From the NCBI RefSeq assembly GCF_037977235.1, contig NZ_CP150276.1, positions 2,046,001 to 2,110,000 of the forward strand: a stretch of 64,000 nucleotides of DNA, written 5' to 3'. Shown here piece by piece: positions 1-9,275 of the stretch; the stretch's first letter is position 1, and the number at the start of each line of letters is the position of its first letter. The notes beneath the pieces were generated by a model. That model made no database searches. It worked only from the letters and a program-made list of their open reading frames with translations, and was not told the origin of the DNA. The translations under genes and the position numbers were made by a program. This stretch comes from Paenibacillus sp. FSL K6-0276. Lineage in GTDB: Bacteria; Bacillota; Bacilli; Paenibacillales; Paenibacillaceae.

Positions 1-249
1 TACGGCTACGTGCGGTGGACGGAAGGGCGTAATATGGCTGAATATATTCGGTTGATCTCCGAAGGGGATATTCAGGTGAAACCGTTGATTAGTGCGATAT
101 TCCCGGTCGAACGTTGTGAAGAGGCCTTTCGGCGTTATGCAGAGGACCCGGTGGATCTGTTGGGAGCGGTATTAGCTTATCCTGCGGCAGTTTCTGGGGT
201 AGAAGCGCAGGTGAAGGAACAACTGACGAAAGAAGGCGGGAGCAGATGA
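1..249 (+). CDS. C-terminal end of a zinc-binding/bi-domain dehydrogenase (5' truncated)
   Basis: The reading frame is open from the first base of the window and ends in TGA, so only the last 82 residues are present. The segment around VRWTEGRNMAEYIRLI followed by a conserved FPVERCEEAFRRY stretch resembles the end of medium-chain alcohol-dehydrogenase proteins, where this helix precedes the final strand; the KPLI and EEAF pattern is typical. No catalytic residues are in view, so the substrate cannot be inferred. Its stop overlaps the next start (ATGA), which indicates translational coupling with the beta-propeller gene. The family call is inferred from a short tail. Confidence 0.6.
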   Translation, partial: YGYVRWTEGRNMAEYIRLISEGDIQVKPLISAIFPVERCEEAFRRYAEDPVDLLGAVLAYPAAVSGVEAQVKEQLTKEGGSR

Positions 250-2111
250 AGGCGCTGCGGATCGGCGAGCCATTGAACGGTCTGGCGGTTTGGGCCTCGG
301 CTTATGGAACATGGCAAGGAGTAGACCGGATATACGCGGTTTCTTCCGGGAGTCCTTGCATCTTATTTGTTCTAGACCCCAACGGTGAACAAGCGGTGGA
401 ACGGTATGCGCTGGAAGGCTCGGATCATTGCTGGGGTGTAGTCTTAACAGCCAGCGGAGTGTATATCGGGGGAAGTGGCATCTTGTACAGGTACACCCAT
501 GAGGATGGTGTGGAGAACCTGGGTGAAATGATTCCCGGTGAATTCTATACGTGGCAGTTGGCAGCAGATGAGCAAGGCAGGATCTATGGGGGATGTTATC
601 CTGGAGGGAAAGTGTTCCAGTATGATCCAGCGACAGGAGTGTTTAGGGATTACGGTGCCATGGTGAGTGGAGAACAGTATGCTCGTTCTATGGAAGCATG
701 GAACGGTAAGCTCTATGTGGGTGTTGGTACACAAACCCCGCATATTGTAGTACTGGATACGGAGACGGGAGACCGCTCGGAAATTGGACTTCCAGATGAA
801 TGTTGGGGCGAGCAACTGGTTTATGACTTGAATATCGTTCAGGGCAAGCTTTTTGCCCGAATCACACCTTCTGCACGGTTGTACATTTATGATCTGGAAC
901 TGCAGGAGTGGGGTGACACTCTGGATTGTGTAAGTGGACTTAGTGTTTCACCTCCGGATGAGCTGGGGAATGTGTACTTCATTAAAGATGACTATTTACA
1001 GCGATATGATATTCGAACTGGAAGCTTGTTTGTTACCTCATTAGCTATGCCGGAGCCTGTGGGAGATTATGGTTGGCTCAATAATCACCCTCTAAATTCC
1101 AAGGGTCGGTGCTTAACGGGTGTATATAGGGATGGTAGCATCTGGATCTACGATCCGGATGTTGATCGACATACGGTCATTGACTTCGGGCTGCAAGGCC
1201 AGTCGATTCATTTGCAGTCCTTGATCTTCGGACCTGATGATGCTCTCTACATCGGAGGGTATTTCGCAGGTGGGCTAGCCAGATTCGATCCATCAACCGA
1301 CGAGATCATTTCATATCGAGGTATTGGTCAGACGGAAGGCATGCTTGCTGGGAGCGATTGTCTTTATCTAGGTGTATATCCGCGAGCGAATATTTTTAAG
1401 TACGATCCGGACGAAGAATGGAAGCCAGGTGAGAATCCGGAATTACTGTTTTCCCTACAGGAAGAGGAGCAGGACCGTCCCTTTGCTTGGACTTGGGCAG
1501 GAGGTGAGGTGGCCATTGGTACGGTTCCTTCCTATGGTCGGCATGGAGGTGCGCTGACGCTGTACCATCCTGCGAGCGGTGCGCATGAGGTTTTTAGAAA
1601 TCTTTTGTCGCAGCAGAGTGTAGTGTCATTGGCTAGTAGAGATCAGCTGTTGTTCGCTGGAGGGTCCGTTTGGGGTGGACTTGGGATTGCTCCTCAGCGT
1701 GCAGATGCATCTCTAATGATTTGGGATATGCAGAAGCGCTGCAAAGTATGGGAAGGCGTACCTGTGCAGGGGGAACGGGCTATTTCTGCCTTGGTTCTAG
1801 ATGATGTAGGGCATCTTTGGGGTTTGACGGCAGGACTGTTATTTCGGTTCGATCCACAGTTGAAGCAAACTGTAAATACTTACTCATTGTTCCCCATGGA
1901 CTGGAATGCAGTGACTCATTTTTGGCGTAGTGGTAATGAACTGCTCTACAAGGAAGGTGTGCTGTACGGCGTGTCGATGAATCGATTGTTCAAGTTTGAT
2001 GTGCTAAGTGAGGAGCTTGAGGGGTTGGATGACGATGCGCGGCTGTTGACGATGGACCGTGAGGGCGATCTATATTTTGCAAGAACTACAGCATTATATC
2101 GGATGCGCTAG
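246..2111 (+). CDS. Large multi-blade beta-propeller protein, function unknown
   Basis: The 621-residue protein consists of repeated propeller-like units, each with a short aspartate/proline turn such as FQYDPATGVF, IYDPDVDRH, RFDPSTDEI and FKFDVLSEE, separated by aromatic and glycine-rich strands. This is the look of PQQ/Kelch/SMP-30-like propellers that bind sugars or sugar acids. There is no signal peptide and no enzyme motif I can name, so it is probably cytoplasmic. The start ATG overlaps the preceding stop. It sits at the front of a carbohydrate-acid gene run, so a role in sugar binding or turnover is plausible but inferred. Confidence 0.65.
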   Translation: MKALRIGEPLNGLAVWASAYGTWQGVDRIYAVSSGSPCILFVLDPNGEQAVERYALEGSDHCWGVVLTASGVYIGGSGILYRYTHEDGVENLGEMIPGEFYTWQLAADEQGRIYGGCYPGGKVFQYDPATGVFRDYGAMVSGEQYARSMEAWNGKLYVGVGTQTPHIVVLDTETGDRSEIGLPDECWGEQLVYDLNIVQGKLFARITPSARLYIYDLELQEWGDTLDCVSGLSVSPPDELGNVYFIKDDYLQRYDIRTGSLFVTSLAMPEPVGDYGWLNNHPLNSKGRCLTGVYRDGSIWIYDPDVDRHTVIDFGLQGQSIHLQSLIFGPDDALYIGGYFAGGLARFDPSTDEIISYRGIGQTEGMLAGSDCLYLGVYPRANIFKYDPDEEWKPGENPELLFSLQEEEQDRPFAWTWAGGEVAIGTVPSYGRHGGALTLYHPASGAHEVFRNLLSQQSVVSLASRDQLLFAGGSVWGGLGIAPQRADASLMIWDMQKRCKVWEGVPVQGERAISALVLDDVGHLWGLTAGLLFRFDPQLKQTVNTYSLFPMDWNAVTHFWRSGNELLYKEGVLYGVSMNRLFKFDVLSEELEGLDDDARLLTMDREGDLYFARTTALYRMR

Positions 2112-2149
2112 TAAGGTCTGCACGATCCTTGGTGAAGGGTGGAGGGATT

Positions 2150-3214
2150 ATGAGAATCTTATATTTTTATAAATTCTGTATTCTGGGTGGGGTAACCACT
2201 CAACTTGCGAATAGGCTTAAATTTTTGCGACATCACTCGGAAGTGCATTTTGCCTTTCTGGAGGATTACGGCGGGGCGAGCGCTTTTGAAGGTTATGAGC
2301 ATGTCCGAATTCTGGGGACGGTTGAAGAAATTAAGAGCTACATGGAAGCTTATGATTTCGATGTCATTATTACTATTGATACTTATGAACTGTATGAAGC
2401 GCTTGGGCCTGTACAGGAGGGAAAGGTTATTATTCATGAGGTACATACCACCTATTCCGAACCCCTGCAGAAGTTGGCCGCAACGAAAGATAGTCTACCT
2501 TTTCACTATGTGATCACTCCCTCCGCTTACATGAAGGATTATTTGGACAGTATCGGCATAGCTGGTACTTATCATATTAATAATTGCCTGGATACCGATT
2601 TGTTCCGATATGAAGCGGGTATTGAGCAGGAGCCTGCCACTATTTTGTGGGTGGGTAAACTGGATGATCACAAGAACTGGTCGTTCTATTTGAACATTGC
2701 TGGAAAGCTGAATGCCAAGATACCAGAGCTGCGATTCATGCTTGTTGGAGGGTACACAGCTCCTGAAGAGATCAAGAAACAGCTTATGGTAAAGGTAGAA
2801 CAGCAGGGGATTAAGCATTTCAAGTGGATTCCCAAAGTGGACTACGATGAGATGCACAGTTATTATTCATCGGTTGCGCAGAGTGGTGGGTTATATGTTA
2901 GTACCACAACCAATGAATCTTTTGGGATGACTGTACTGGAGGCGATGGCCTGCAGGTGTCCGGTAGTGGTTCCGAGTGTAGGGGCGTTGCCAGAATTATT
3001 GGATGGTCCGTTAAGTGTTTCCCTGTACGAATCAGGCAATGAAGCGGAATGTGTGGACAGATTGTGCGCACTGCTGAAGCAGAACAGCCTGAGGGAAGAC
3101 TTGAAATCATTGGCAGAACAGAAAGCCAGAACTACTTACAGCATCGAACAAGTGGGAAAAGAATATATGGAATTACTTGAGCGTTTTAGAGAAGAACGTT
3201 TAATTCTTAAGTAG
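2150..3214 (+). CDS. GT-B glycosyltransferase, family 4-like
   Basis: A 354-residue GT-B protein. It begins MRILYFYKF with a glycine-rich loop (LGGVTTQLANRL) and has the C-terminal nucleotide-sugar signature NESFGMTVLEAMACRCPVVV, with the E-x7-E pattern around residues 260-270 and VGALPELL after it. A longer reading from a TTG at 2129 exists, but GGAGGG sits about 5 bases before the ATG at 2150 and decides the start. A glycosyltransferase is unexpected among catabolic oxidoreductases. It may glycosylate a product of the neighbouring enzymes, but donor and acceptor are unknown. Confidence 0.8.
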   Translation: MRILYFYKFCILGGVTTQLANRLKFLRHHSEVHFAFLEDYGGASAFEGYEHVRILGTVEEIKSYMEAYDFDVIITIDTYELYEALGPVQEGKVIIHEVHTTYSEPLQKLAATKDSLPFHYVITPSAYMKDYLDSIGIAGTYHINNCLDTDLFRYEAGIEQEPATILWVGKLDDHKNWSFYLNIAGKLNAKIPELRFMLVGGYTAPEEIKKQLMVKVEQQGIKHFKWIPKVDYDEMHSYYSSVAQSGGLYVSTTTNESFGMTVLEAMACRCPVVVPSVGALPELLDGPLSVSLYESGNEAECVDRLCALLKQNSLREDLKSLAEQKARTTYSIEQVGKEYMELLERFREERLILK

Positions 3215-3261
3215 GTGGATCACTCTATGGGACTGTCAACTGAATAAGAGGTGTGATTGAA

Positions 3262-4167
3262 ATGGAAGAACTGCAGATCGGTATGGTAGGAATGGACACC
3301 TCACATAGTAGGATTTTCGCTGCGCTGCTAAACGACAGTTCTCACCCGTTACATATTCCGGGTGGCAGGCTACACTGCGGTTATCCGGGTGGGTCTCCTG
3401 ATTTCGAGCTAAGCTATTTACGAGTGAAACCGATTAGCAGTGAACTGCAGGAGCGCTATGGTGTTGAACTGCTCAATTCTATAGAAGAAGTTGCGGAGAG
3501 ATCCCATGCGATCCTACTGACATCTGTAGATGGGAGAGTTCACAAGGAACAGTTTGCGGTGCTGGCTCCTTACAGAAAGCCGGTATTTATTGACAAGCCT
3601 TTAGCAGTTACCTTTGAAGATGCGAAGGCGATTGTGGAATTGGCGGAGAGGTATGGAACACCATTTTTCTCCAGCTCCATGGTTCGATTTGGGGAACCGT
3701 TAGTGGCACTTTTGAAGGATGATACCGCTGGTACTATTCTAGGTGCGGATTGCTCTGGACCGCTAGATCTTCAGCCGACACAACCGGGGTTGTTCTGGTA
3801 CGGTATACACTCTGCGGAGATGTTATACACCGCACTTGGAGAAGGCTGCCAATCAGTACGTGCCGTCGGTAACAATACGCAAGAATGGATAGTCGGCCAG
3901 TGGAAGGACGGGCGAATCGGGACAATCCGCGGGAACCGTACAGGCGCCTCTGATTTCTATATCGTTCTACACCGTGAACGGGGGAGCAACGGAATTAACG
4001 CGCTCGGAGCAAATTACAACGCAGGACATCAGCAATTGCTGAAGAACTTTATAGCTATGGCGCGAGGAGACGCTCCACCGGTACGACCTTCTCTAACGCT
4101 GGAGTTGATTCGCTTCATTGAAGCGGCCAACGAAAGTCGGATAAGCGGGGCTAATGTTCGTCTGTAA
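3262..4167 (+). CDS. Gfo/Idh/MocA-type oxidoreductase (first of three)
   Basis: A 301-residue protein with an N-terminal Rossmann-like start (IGMVGMDTSHSRIF) in which the usual GxGxxG is degenerate, a DKP motif (FIDKPLAV) corresponding to the family EKP lysine, and a YGIHSAEML segment equivalent to the conserved second-domain histidine motif. The family oxidises or epimerises sugars and inositols with NAD(P). An ORF-opening GTG lies at 3253, but AAGAGGT is placed correctly for the ATG at 3262. The altered glycine loop suggests different cofactor affinity or a non-catalytic subunit; this is inference. Confidence 0.78.
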   Translation: MEELQIGMVGMDTSHSRIFAALLNDSSHPLHIPGGRLHCGYPGGSPDFELSYLRVKPISSELQERYGVELLNSIEEVAERSHAILLTSVDGRVHKEQFAVLAPYRKPVFIDKPLAVTFEDAKAIVELAERYGTPFFSSSMVRFGEPLVALLKDDTAGTILGADCSGPLDLQPTQPGLFWYGIHSAEMLYTALGEGCQSVRAVGNNTQEWIVGQWKDGRIGTIRGNRTGASDFYIVLHRERGSNGINALGANYNAGHQQLLKNFIAMARGDAPPVRPSLTLELIRFIEAANESRISGANVRL

Positions 4168-4199
4168 AGGAATGCACAATCTGAAAGGAGTGAAGTGAA

Positions 4200-5198
4200 T
4201 TGATTAAGACAGCAGTAATCGGATGCGGTAGCATGGGAACTGTTCATGCGGATCGTTACAAGTCCATGCCCGAAGCAGATCTTGTCGCCGTATGTGATAT
4301 CGTTGAAAAAGCCGCTGAGGTGCTAGGGAATTTAGTGGGAGTTAGCTATTTTACATCCGTACAAGAGATGCTCGAGCAGGTGAAGCCAGAGGTGGTAAGT
4401 ATTGCAGTGCCGACCTATTTACATGTACAACTGGTACGGATTGCAGCTGATCATGGCGCGCATGTAATTTGTGAGAAGCCACTCGCACTCACTTCGCAGG
4501 AAGCGGAAGAAGCTATTCGCTACTGTAACGAGCGCGGTGTGAGTTTATTTGTGGGCCATGTCGTCCGTTTTTTTCCTTCATACAGACAGCTTGCGGACGG
4601 AATCAAGCAGCTTGGCAGTGCTCAAGGTGGGATATACCATGCTAAACGGGCGGGTTCGCATCCCGGAAACGTGCAAGAATGGTTTCGAGACCCGCTCCTT
4701 AGCGGTGGCGTCATTATGGATTTAATGATTCATGATATTGATTACATTCGTGGGACCTTTGGGGAAGCCCGTGAAGTATATGCGTTCCAGCACCAGTCGG
4801 AAGAGGTGAATTATGCCTCAGCCACTTTCCGTTTCAAGAATGGAACCATTGCACAGCTTGAAGCATTTTGGGGTTATCCCGGGTCGTTCCATTCCTCCTT
4901 TGAATATGCGGATGCGGAAGGAATCATCTCAGGCGGGACCGGCGATGGCGAAAGTCTGCATATTCGCAAGTCGATTACGACGGGCTCTACATCGGGATTT
5001 GTGGAGACGCCTTCGAGTGTGCTGCTGAAGGATCCGTATTATGAGGAACTGGAGCATTTTCTAAGCTGTCTAACAAGTGGGGAAGAGCCGATAGTCACTG
5101 CGCAGGATGCGCTGGAAGCTGTACGCTGGGCTGAAGCCGCTCAGCAATCGGCAATGACCCATCAACCCGTGAAGCTTGAAGTGAAGGGGGATATTTAA
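4200..5198 (+). CDS. Gfo/Idh/MocA-type NAD(P)-dependent oxidoreductase (second of three)
   Basis: A 332-residue protein with an intact dinucleotide loop (AVIGCGSMGTVHAD, residues 4-17), the catalytic EKP motif (CEKPLALT, about residue 92) and the second-domain GGVIMDLMIHDIDY segment with the conserved Asp and His. These are hallmarks of inositol/sugar dehydrogenases such as IolG and scyllo-inositol dehydrogenases. The start is TTG, preceded by AAAGGAGTG at a good distance. Its TAA overlaps the next ATG by one base, so the two oxidoreductases are translationally coupled. The substrate cannot be read from the sequence. Confidence 0.88.
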   Translation: MIKTAVIGCGSMGTVHADRYKSMPEADLVAVCDIVEKAAEVLGNLVGVSYFTSVQEMLEQVKPEVVSIAVPTYLHVQLVRIAADHGAHVICEKPLALTSQEAEEAIRYCNERGVSLFVGHVVRFFPSYRQLADGIKQLGSAQGGIYHAKRAGSHPGNVQEWFRDPLLSGGVIMDLMIHDIDYIRGTFGEAREVYAFQHQSEEVNYASATFRFKNGTIAQLEAFWGYPGSFHSSFEYADAEGIISGGTGDGESLHIRKSITTGSTSGFVETPSSVLLKDPYYEELEHFLSCLTSGEEPIVTAQDALEAVRWAEAAQQSAMTHQPVKLEVKGDI

Positions 5199-6202
5199 TG
5201 AGCCGTTTGAATATTGGCATGATTAGCTTCGCGCATGCTCATGCTTTTGACTATTTGGCGAGTTTACTGCACATGTCTGAAGTGACGGTCGGTGGAATTG
5301 CTGATGAGGTGCCGGAGCGAACACAAGCACTCGCAGAACGTCATTCGATTCCCTATTATGCTGACTACAAGGAGCTTCTGGCTGATGCGAATATAGATGC
5401 CGTAATTATTTGCTCGGAAAATGTCTATCATGCTGAGCTAACCATCGCTTCGGCCCGAGCGGGCAAACATGTACTGTGCGAGAAGCCTCTAGGCCTATCG
5501 GTAGAAGAAATGCAGCGGATGATTTCGGTCTGTTCCGAAGAGGGAGTACAGCTCATGACAGCCTTTCCTTGCCGTTTCCTGACTCCGGTTGTGCGGGCTA
5601 AGGAAGCACTAGATCGCGGCGATATTGGTGAAATTATTGCATTTAAAGGAACAAATCGTGGTTCTTTTCCGGGAGCCAAATGGTTCTCTGATGAAGCCCT
5701 ATCGGGGGGCGGGGCTGTGCTGGATCACACCGTGCATGTAATGGATCTGATGAATTGGTTCTCTGGTTCTTCTGTAGAACAGGTTTATGCCTATGCAGAT
5801 ACCTTGTTTGATTCAGAGCGTAAGCGGACGATTGATGATGCTGGAATGGTGCATGTAACTTTTGAGAATGGTGTGTTCGGAGTGCTGGATCCGAGCTGGT
5901 CACGCAATCCCGGCTTCCCGACATGGGGGGATGTGACCCTAGAAATCATTGGCACTAAAGGTGTCATCTCCATTGATGCTTTTAATCAAAAAAACAATGT
6001 ATACGGAAGAGTATCTGGTAAAGGGAGCTGGTCCTTCTGGGGTGATGATATGAATGAACTGATGCTGAAGGCTTTTGTACAGGCGCTTATAGAAGGGGTG
6101 GAGGTGCCGATTTCAGGAGTAGACGGACTAAGGTCCACAGAGGTTGCACTTACCGCTTATCAATCTGTTCATGCAGGCCAACCTGTGCGCTTAAATAAAT
6201 GA
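5198..6202 (+). CDS. Gfo/Idh/MocA-type oxidoreductase (third of three)
   Basis: A 334-residue protein with the EKP motif (LCEKPLGLSVEE) and the second-domain GGGAVLDHTVHVMDL segment. The N-terminal loop reads ISFAHAHAFDYL rather than the classic GxGxxG, like some family members that recognise the nucleotide through a different first loop. It overlaps the previous gene (TAATG) and precedes an RraA-like gene by about 40 bases. Three divergent paralogs in a row suggest several oxidation or epimerisation steps on one sugar, or an oligomer of different subunits; which applies cannot be decided here. Confidence 0.85.
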   Translation: MSRLNIGMISFAHAHAFDYLASLLHMSEVTVGGIADEVPERTQALAERHSIPYYADYKELLADANIDAVIICSENVYHAELTIASARAGKHVLCEKPLGLSVEEMQRMISVCSEEGVQLMTAFPCRFLTPVVRAKEALDRGDIGEIIAFKGTNRGSFPGAKWFSDEALSGGGAVLDHTVHVMDLMNWFSGSSVEQVYAYADTLFDSERKRTIDDAGMVHVTFENGVFGVLDPSWSRNPGFPTWGDVTLEIIGTKGVISIDAFNQKNNVYGRVSGKGSWSFWGDDMNELMLKAFVQALIEGVEVPISGVDGLRSTEVALTAYQSVHAGQPVRLNK

Positions 6203-6244
6203 GGAAGCTGTAAGCACAAAACTTTGAGGAGGGTGGAACCGCCT

Positions 6245-6901
6245 ATGAAGGATCAGGAATTGTTCGACAACATGTGTGAAAAGCTCTACTCTGCGGTAAT
6301 CTCGGATACGCTGGATCAATTGGGCTATCGTAATCAGGTGATGCGGGAAAATATTAACCCGATAGATCCTACGTGGATCGTCGCCGGAAGAGCAAAGACC
6401 ATTCTGTCTGTGGATATTCATCACTTGCCGGAAGATCCTTACACGAAGGAGATTGAGGCGGTGGACAGCGTCAAGCCCGGTGAAATTGTCATCGGCTGTA
6501 CGAATGAGTCGCGGCAGAACGGACTGTGGGGAGAGTTACTGTCTACTGCCTCCAAAATGAGAGGTGGCCGCGGAGCGATCGTTGATGGATTAATCCGCGA
6601 TACTGCCAAAATTCTGGAGCTTGGTTTTCCTGTCTTTGCTACCGGTACCAAACCTGTTGATTCTCAAGGGCGAGGAATTGTTATTGACTATGACATTCCG
6701 GTGCTATGCGGTGGCGTAATGGTCCATCCTGGAGATGTTATCTTTGGTGATCGTGATGGCATCGTCGTGATTCCGGACGCCATCATCGATGAAGTGTTCC
6801 AATTGGCTATGGATAAGGTGACTCGCGAGAATCATACACGGGACGAACTGCTCGAAGGATATACCTTGCGGCAGGTTTACGATAAGTACGGGGTGCTCTG
6901 A
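6245..6901 (+). CDS. RraA-like / HMG-aldolase family protein
   Basis: A 218-residue protein of the RraA/4-hydroxy-4-methyl-2-oxoglutarate aldolase fold. It contains the signature GGRGAIVDGLIRDTAKI, in which the family Arg and Asp contact substrate and Mg2+, and a following HPGDVIFGDRDGIVVIP segment. Members cleave 4-hydroxy-2-oxo acids by retro-aldol reaction or decarboxylate oxaloacetate; RNase-E inhibition is a property of enterobacterial RraA. An upstream TTG at 6224 would make translation begin inside the ribosome site TTGAGGAGGGTGG, so the ATG at 6245 is preferred. In this cluster it could cleave a keto-deoxy sugar acid (inference). Confidence 0.85.
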   Translation: MKDQELFDNMCEKLYSAVISDTLDQLGYRNQVMRENINPIDPTWIVAGRAKTILSVDIHHLPEDPYTKEIEAVDSVKPGEIVIGCTNESRQNGLWGELLSTASKMRGGRGAIVDGLIRDTAKILELGFPVFATGTKPVDSQGRGIVIDYDIPVLCGGVMVHPGDVIFGDRDGIVVIPDAIIDEVFQLAMDKVTRENHTRDELLEGYTLRQVYDKYGVL

Positions 6902-6925
6902 TCAAGAAGCGAGGGAGTGATGAAC

Positions 6926-7687
6926 ATGAGGCTGGCTGGCAAAAGAGCGCTGGTCACAGGTGCAGCAAGAGGGATTGGACTGGGAATCGCCCTTCGATTT
7001 CTGGAAGAAGGCGCTCAGGTGGTCTTGCTGGACCGAAGTGAAGGTGAACTTCTTACTGCACTGGAAACCTTGAAGGATTATGGTGGAAAGGCTGCAGTGG
7101 AGATATGTGATCTTCGCGATGTGTCACAGCTGGAACAATCCGTTAGCCGAGCCTTTGAAAGGTTCGGTGGAATAGATATTGTAGTGAACAATGCCGGAAT
7201 TGCCTTTCGTGAACACTTTCTCGATATCTCGGCTGAGCACTGGAATGCAGTATTTGATATCAATGTAAGGGCCGTTTATTTAATCGGTCAGCTTGCAGCA
7301 AGACAAATGATTTCTCAGGGTGGCGGAGGCGCCATTATTAATATGAGCTCCAAAAATGGTCTGGCGGCAAGCTCAGAGCTCGCGCACTACAATGCTTCTA
7401 AGGCTGCTGTTATACTGCTAACCGAATCGATGGCAGTGGAGCTGGCGGCTTATGGGATTCGGGTAAATGCAGTAGCACCGGGATTCGTGGATACGCCGCT
7501 CGACCGCCAGCTGCGCGAAGCTTCGAATCTCCCAGCGTATTCGGAGCATACACCGATGAAGCGGGCGGCAACCATAAGGGAAGCCGCCAATGTATTTTTT
7601 TTTCTGGCTTCTGACGAAGCTTCTTATGTAACTGGAGAAACCATTCGTGTGGATGGTGGACATTTGGCTAATGGTAGTGGGCTGTAG
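6926..7687 (+). CDS. Short-chain dehydrogenase/reductase (intact)
   Basis: A 253-residue classical SDR with the nucleotide loop TGAARGIGLGI, the NNAG motif (VVNNAGIAF), catalytic serine in NMSSKNG and YxxxK in HYNASKAA, followed by the PGFVDTP cofactor loop and a C-terminal VTGETIRVDGG. It is probably the sugar 1-dehydrogenase that produces a lactone for the neighbouring SMP-30 protein. Three starts are in frame (GTG 6917, ATG 6920, ATG 6926); GAGGGAG fits the ATG at 6926 best. The intact gene gives a direct comparison for the damaged SDR downstream. Confidence 0.88.
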   Translation: MRLAGKRALVTGAARGIGLGIALRFLEEGAQVVLLDRSEGELLTALETLKDYGGKAAVEICDLRDVSQLEQSVSRAFERFGGIDIVVNNAGIAFREHFLDISAEHWNAVFDINVRAVYLIGQLAARQMISQGGGGAIINMSSKNGLAASSELAHYNASKAAVILLTESMAVELAAYGIRVNAVAPGFVDTPLDRQLREASNLPAYSEHTPMKRAATIREAANVFFFLASDEASYVTGETIRVDGGHLANGSGL

Positions 7688-7708
7688 AAAGAAGAAGGAG
7701 TGAACGTT

Positions 7709-8602
7709 TTGGAAAGTACAGAAATTCAGGCAGAATTGATTATTGATGCTAAGGCTGAACTTGGTGAAGGACCGCATTGGGATGCCGAATCCAAACAGTT
7801 GTACTGGGTTGATGTTACGAGAATGAAGCTTAGAATGTACAACCGGATCACGGGTAATGAAGTAGTCCGCTCCTTCGACCGGATGATCAGCGCAGTTATT
7901 CCAACAACTACGGGAGGACTTGCATTGGCTATGGAGGATGGAATCTACCTCTCTCAAGCCGAGGATTCTCCCGTCCTGCTGACTTCGATAGAAGCGGAGC
8001 TACCACTCAACAGATTGAATGATGCCAAATGCGATCGACAAGGCCGACTGTGGGTGGGAACGATAAGCTTGAACGACGATGCGCCAAATTCCGGCGGCTT
8101 CTACATCGTGGAGCCTGGCGGCTTCACTCGCCAATTGTTATCAGGCATCGGCTGCTCGAACGGAATGGCTTGGGATTACACACGGAGTAAGATGTATTAC
8201 ATTGATACGCCGACTAGGCAGGTGGATGTGTTTGATTACGAGGAAGAGTCTGGAAGGATAAGTAACCGAAGATTAGCATTCCGAATTCCTACAACGACTG
8301 GCTATCCGGACGCAATGACGATAGATGGTGAAGGCATGCTGTGGGTCGCCCATTGGGGCGGTGGTTGTGTATCACGATGGAACCCGGAGACGGGTGAGCA
8401 GCTTGGACTCATTCGAGTGCCAGCACCTCTGGTGACCTCATGTACTTTTGGAGGCAGTGATCTAACTGAACTCTATATTACAACTGCAAGGATAGGGATG
8501 CACGAGAAGGAGTTGCGCGATTATCCGTTTGCAGGTGGTTTGTTTATGGCTAAAACCGGGGTGAGTGGCTTGCTACCCGGAAACTTTCAGGCTAAGGAGT
8601 AG
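7709..8602 (+). CDS. SMP-30/gluconolactonase/LRE family lactonase
   Basis: A 297-residue SMP-30 propeller. The metal-site motifs are present in order: LGEGPHWD near the N-terminus, RLNDAKCDRQGRLWVGT in the middle, CSNGMAWD, and YPDAMTIDGEGMLWVAHWGG. These supply the Glu, Asn, Asn and Asp ligands of the divalent metal. The family hydrolyses aldono-lactones to aldonic acids. The longer GTG reading at 7700 lies inside the GAAGAAGGAG ribosome site, so the TTG at 7709 is chosen. It fits between the SDR (sugar to lactone) and the IlvD/Edd dehydratase (acid to keto-deoxy acid). Confidence 0.88.
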   Translation: MESTEIQAELIIDAKAELGEGPHWDAESKQLYWVDVTRMKLRMYNRITGNEVVRSFDRMISAVIPTTTGGLALAMEDGIYLSQAEDSPVLLTSIEAELPLNRLNDAKCDRQGRLWVGTISLNDDAPNSGGFYIVEPGGFTRQLLSGIGCSNGMAWDYTRSKMYYIDTPTRQVDVFDYEEESGRISNRRLAFRIPTTTGYPDAMTIDGEGMLWVAHWGGGCVSRWNPETGEQLGLIRVPAPLVTSCTFGGSDLTELYITTARIGMHEKELRDYPFAGGLFMAKTGVSGLLPGNFQAKE

Positions 8603-8619
8603 GATGAGGAGGCAAAGCG

Positions 8620-9257
8620 ATGCGACTCAAAGATAAGATCGTCATTATAACCGGAGCGGGCTCGGGAATTGGAAAAAGCACGGCCGCATTATTCGCTTCA
8701 GAAGGAGCGACGGTAGTCATTGCCGATGTCCAAGAAGATTCAGGAAAAGCAGCTGTAGCAGAAATAGAGGCGTCGGGCGGAAATGCGCTATTCATACCTT
8801 GTAATGTTACCTATGCTAGCAGTACTACCGCAATGGCTGATCAGGTCGTTAATGCTTTTGGCCGAATCGATGCAAGAAGGGTTCTATCATTAATATGTCC
8901 TCTGGCATCGCCGAAATCGGAGTCGCAGAGCGAGCTTCTTCCAGTGCTTCTAAGGGTGCAGTTTTATCTTTAACCAAGGCGATGCAGGTCGATTATGCAC
9001 CTTACGGCATTCGTGTAAATGCGCTGCTGCCCGGTACGATTATGACTCCGTTTGTAGAAGGTTATTTGAAGGCATCTCTGGATCCAGAGGCTTCGGCTTC
9101 GGTTTCGGCCATTAAGCGTAGACAGCTTAGTGGTGAGCTTGGCAAACCTGAGGATGTGGCACGAGCCGCACTATTTCTAGCTTCCGATGAGTCCGAGTTT
9201 GTGATGGGCTCGCCACTATACGTGGATGGTGGCCTTGTCTTCGGCAAAAATGCATAA
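8620..9257 (+). pseudogene. Short-chain dehydrogenase with internal deletion and frameshift
   Basis: The first 84 codons encode a normal SDR start (IITGAGSGIGKSTAALF) up to the conserved GRID. Immediately after, around base 8872, the protein continues in a different frame at KKGSIINMSSG, then SASKGAVLSLTKAM, LPGTIMTPF and a normal end GSPLYVDGG. The roughly 45-50 residues that normally lie between, including NNAG and the following helix, are missing, and the junction also changes frame. The gene cannot give a functional dehydrogenase unless the sequence is wrong. In homologous sugar-acid clusters such an SDR oxidises the 2-keto-3-deoxy acid at C4 (inference). Confidence 0.85.
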
Positions 9258-9275
9258 AGTGAAGGGGAGTTATAG

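Noticed and set aside
444..815. Minus-strand reading frame of 123 codons within the propeller gene
   Set aside because: It is antisense to a well supported gene, with no ribosome site and a residue composition unlike a protein.
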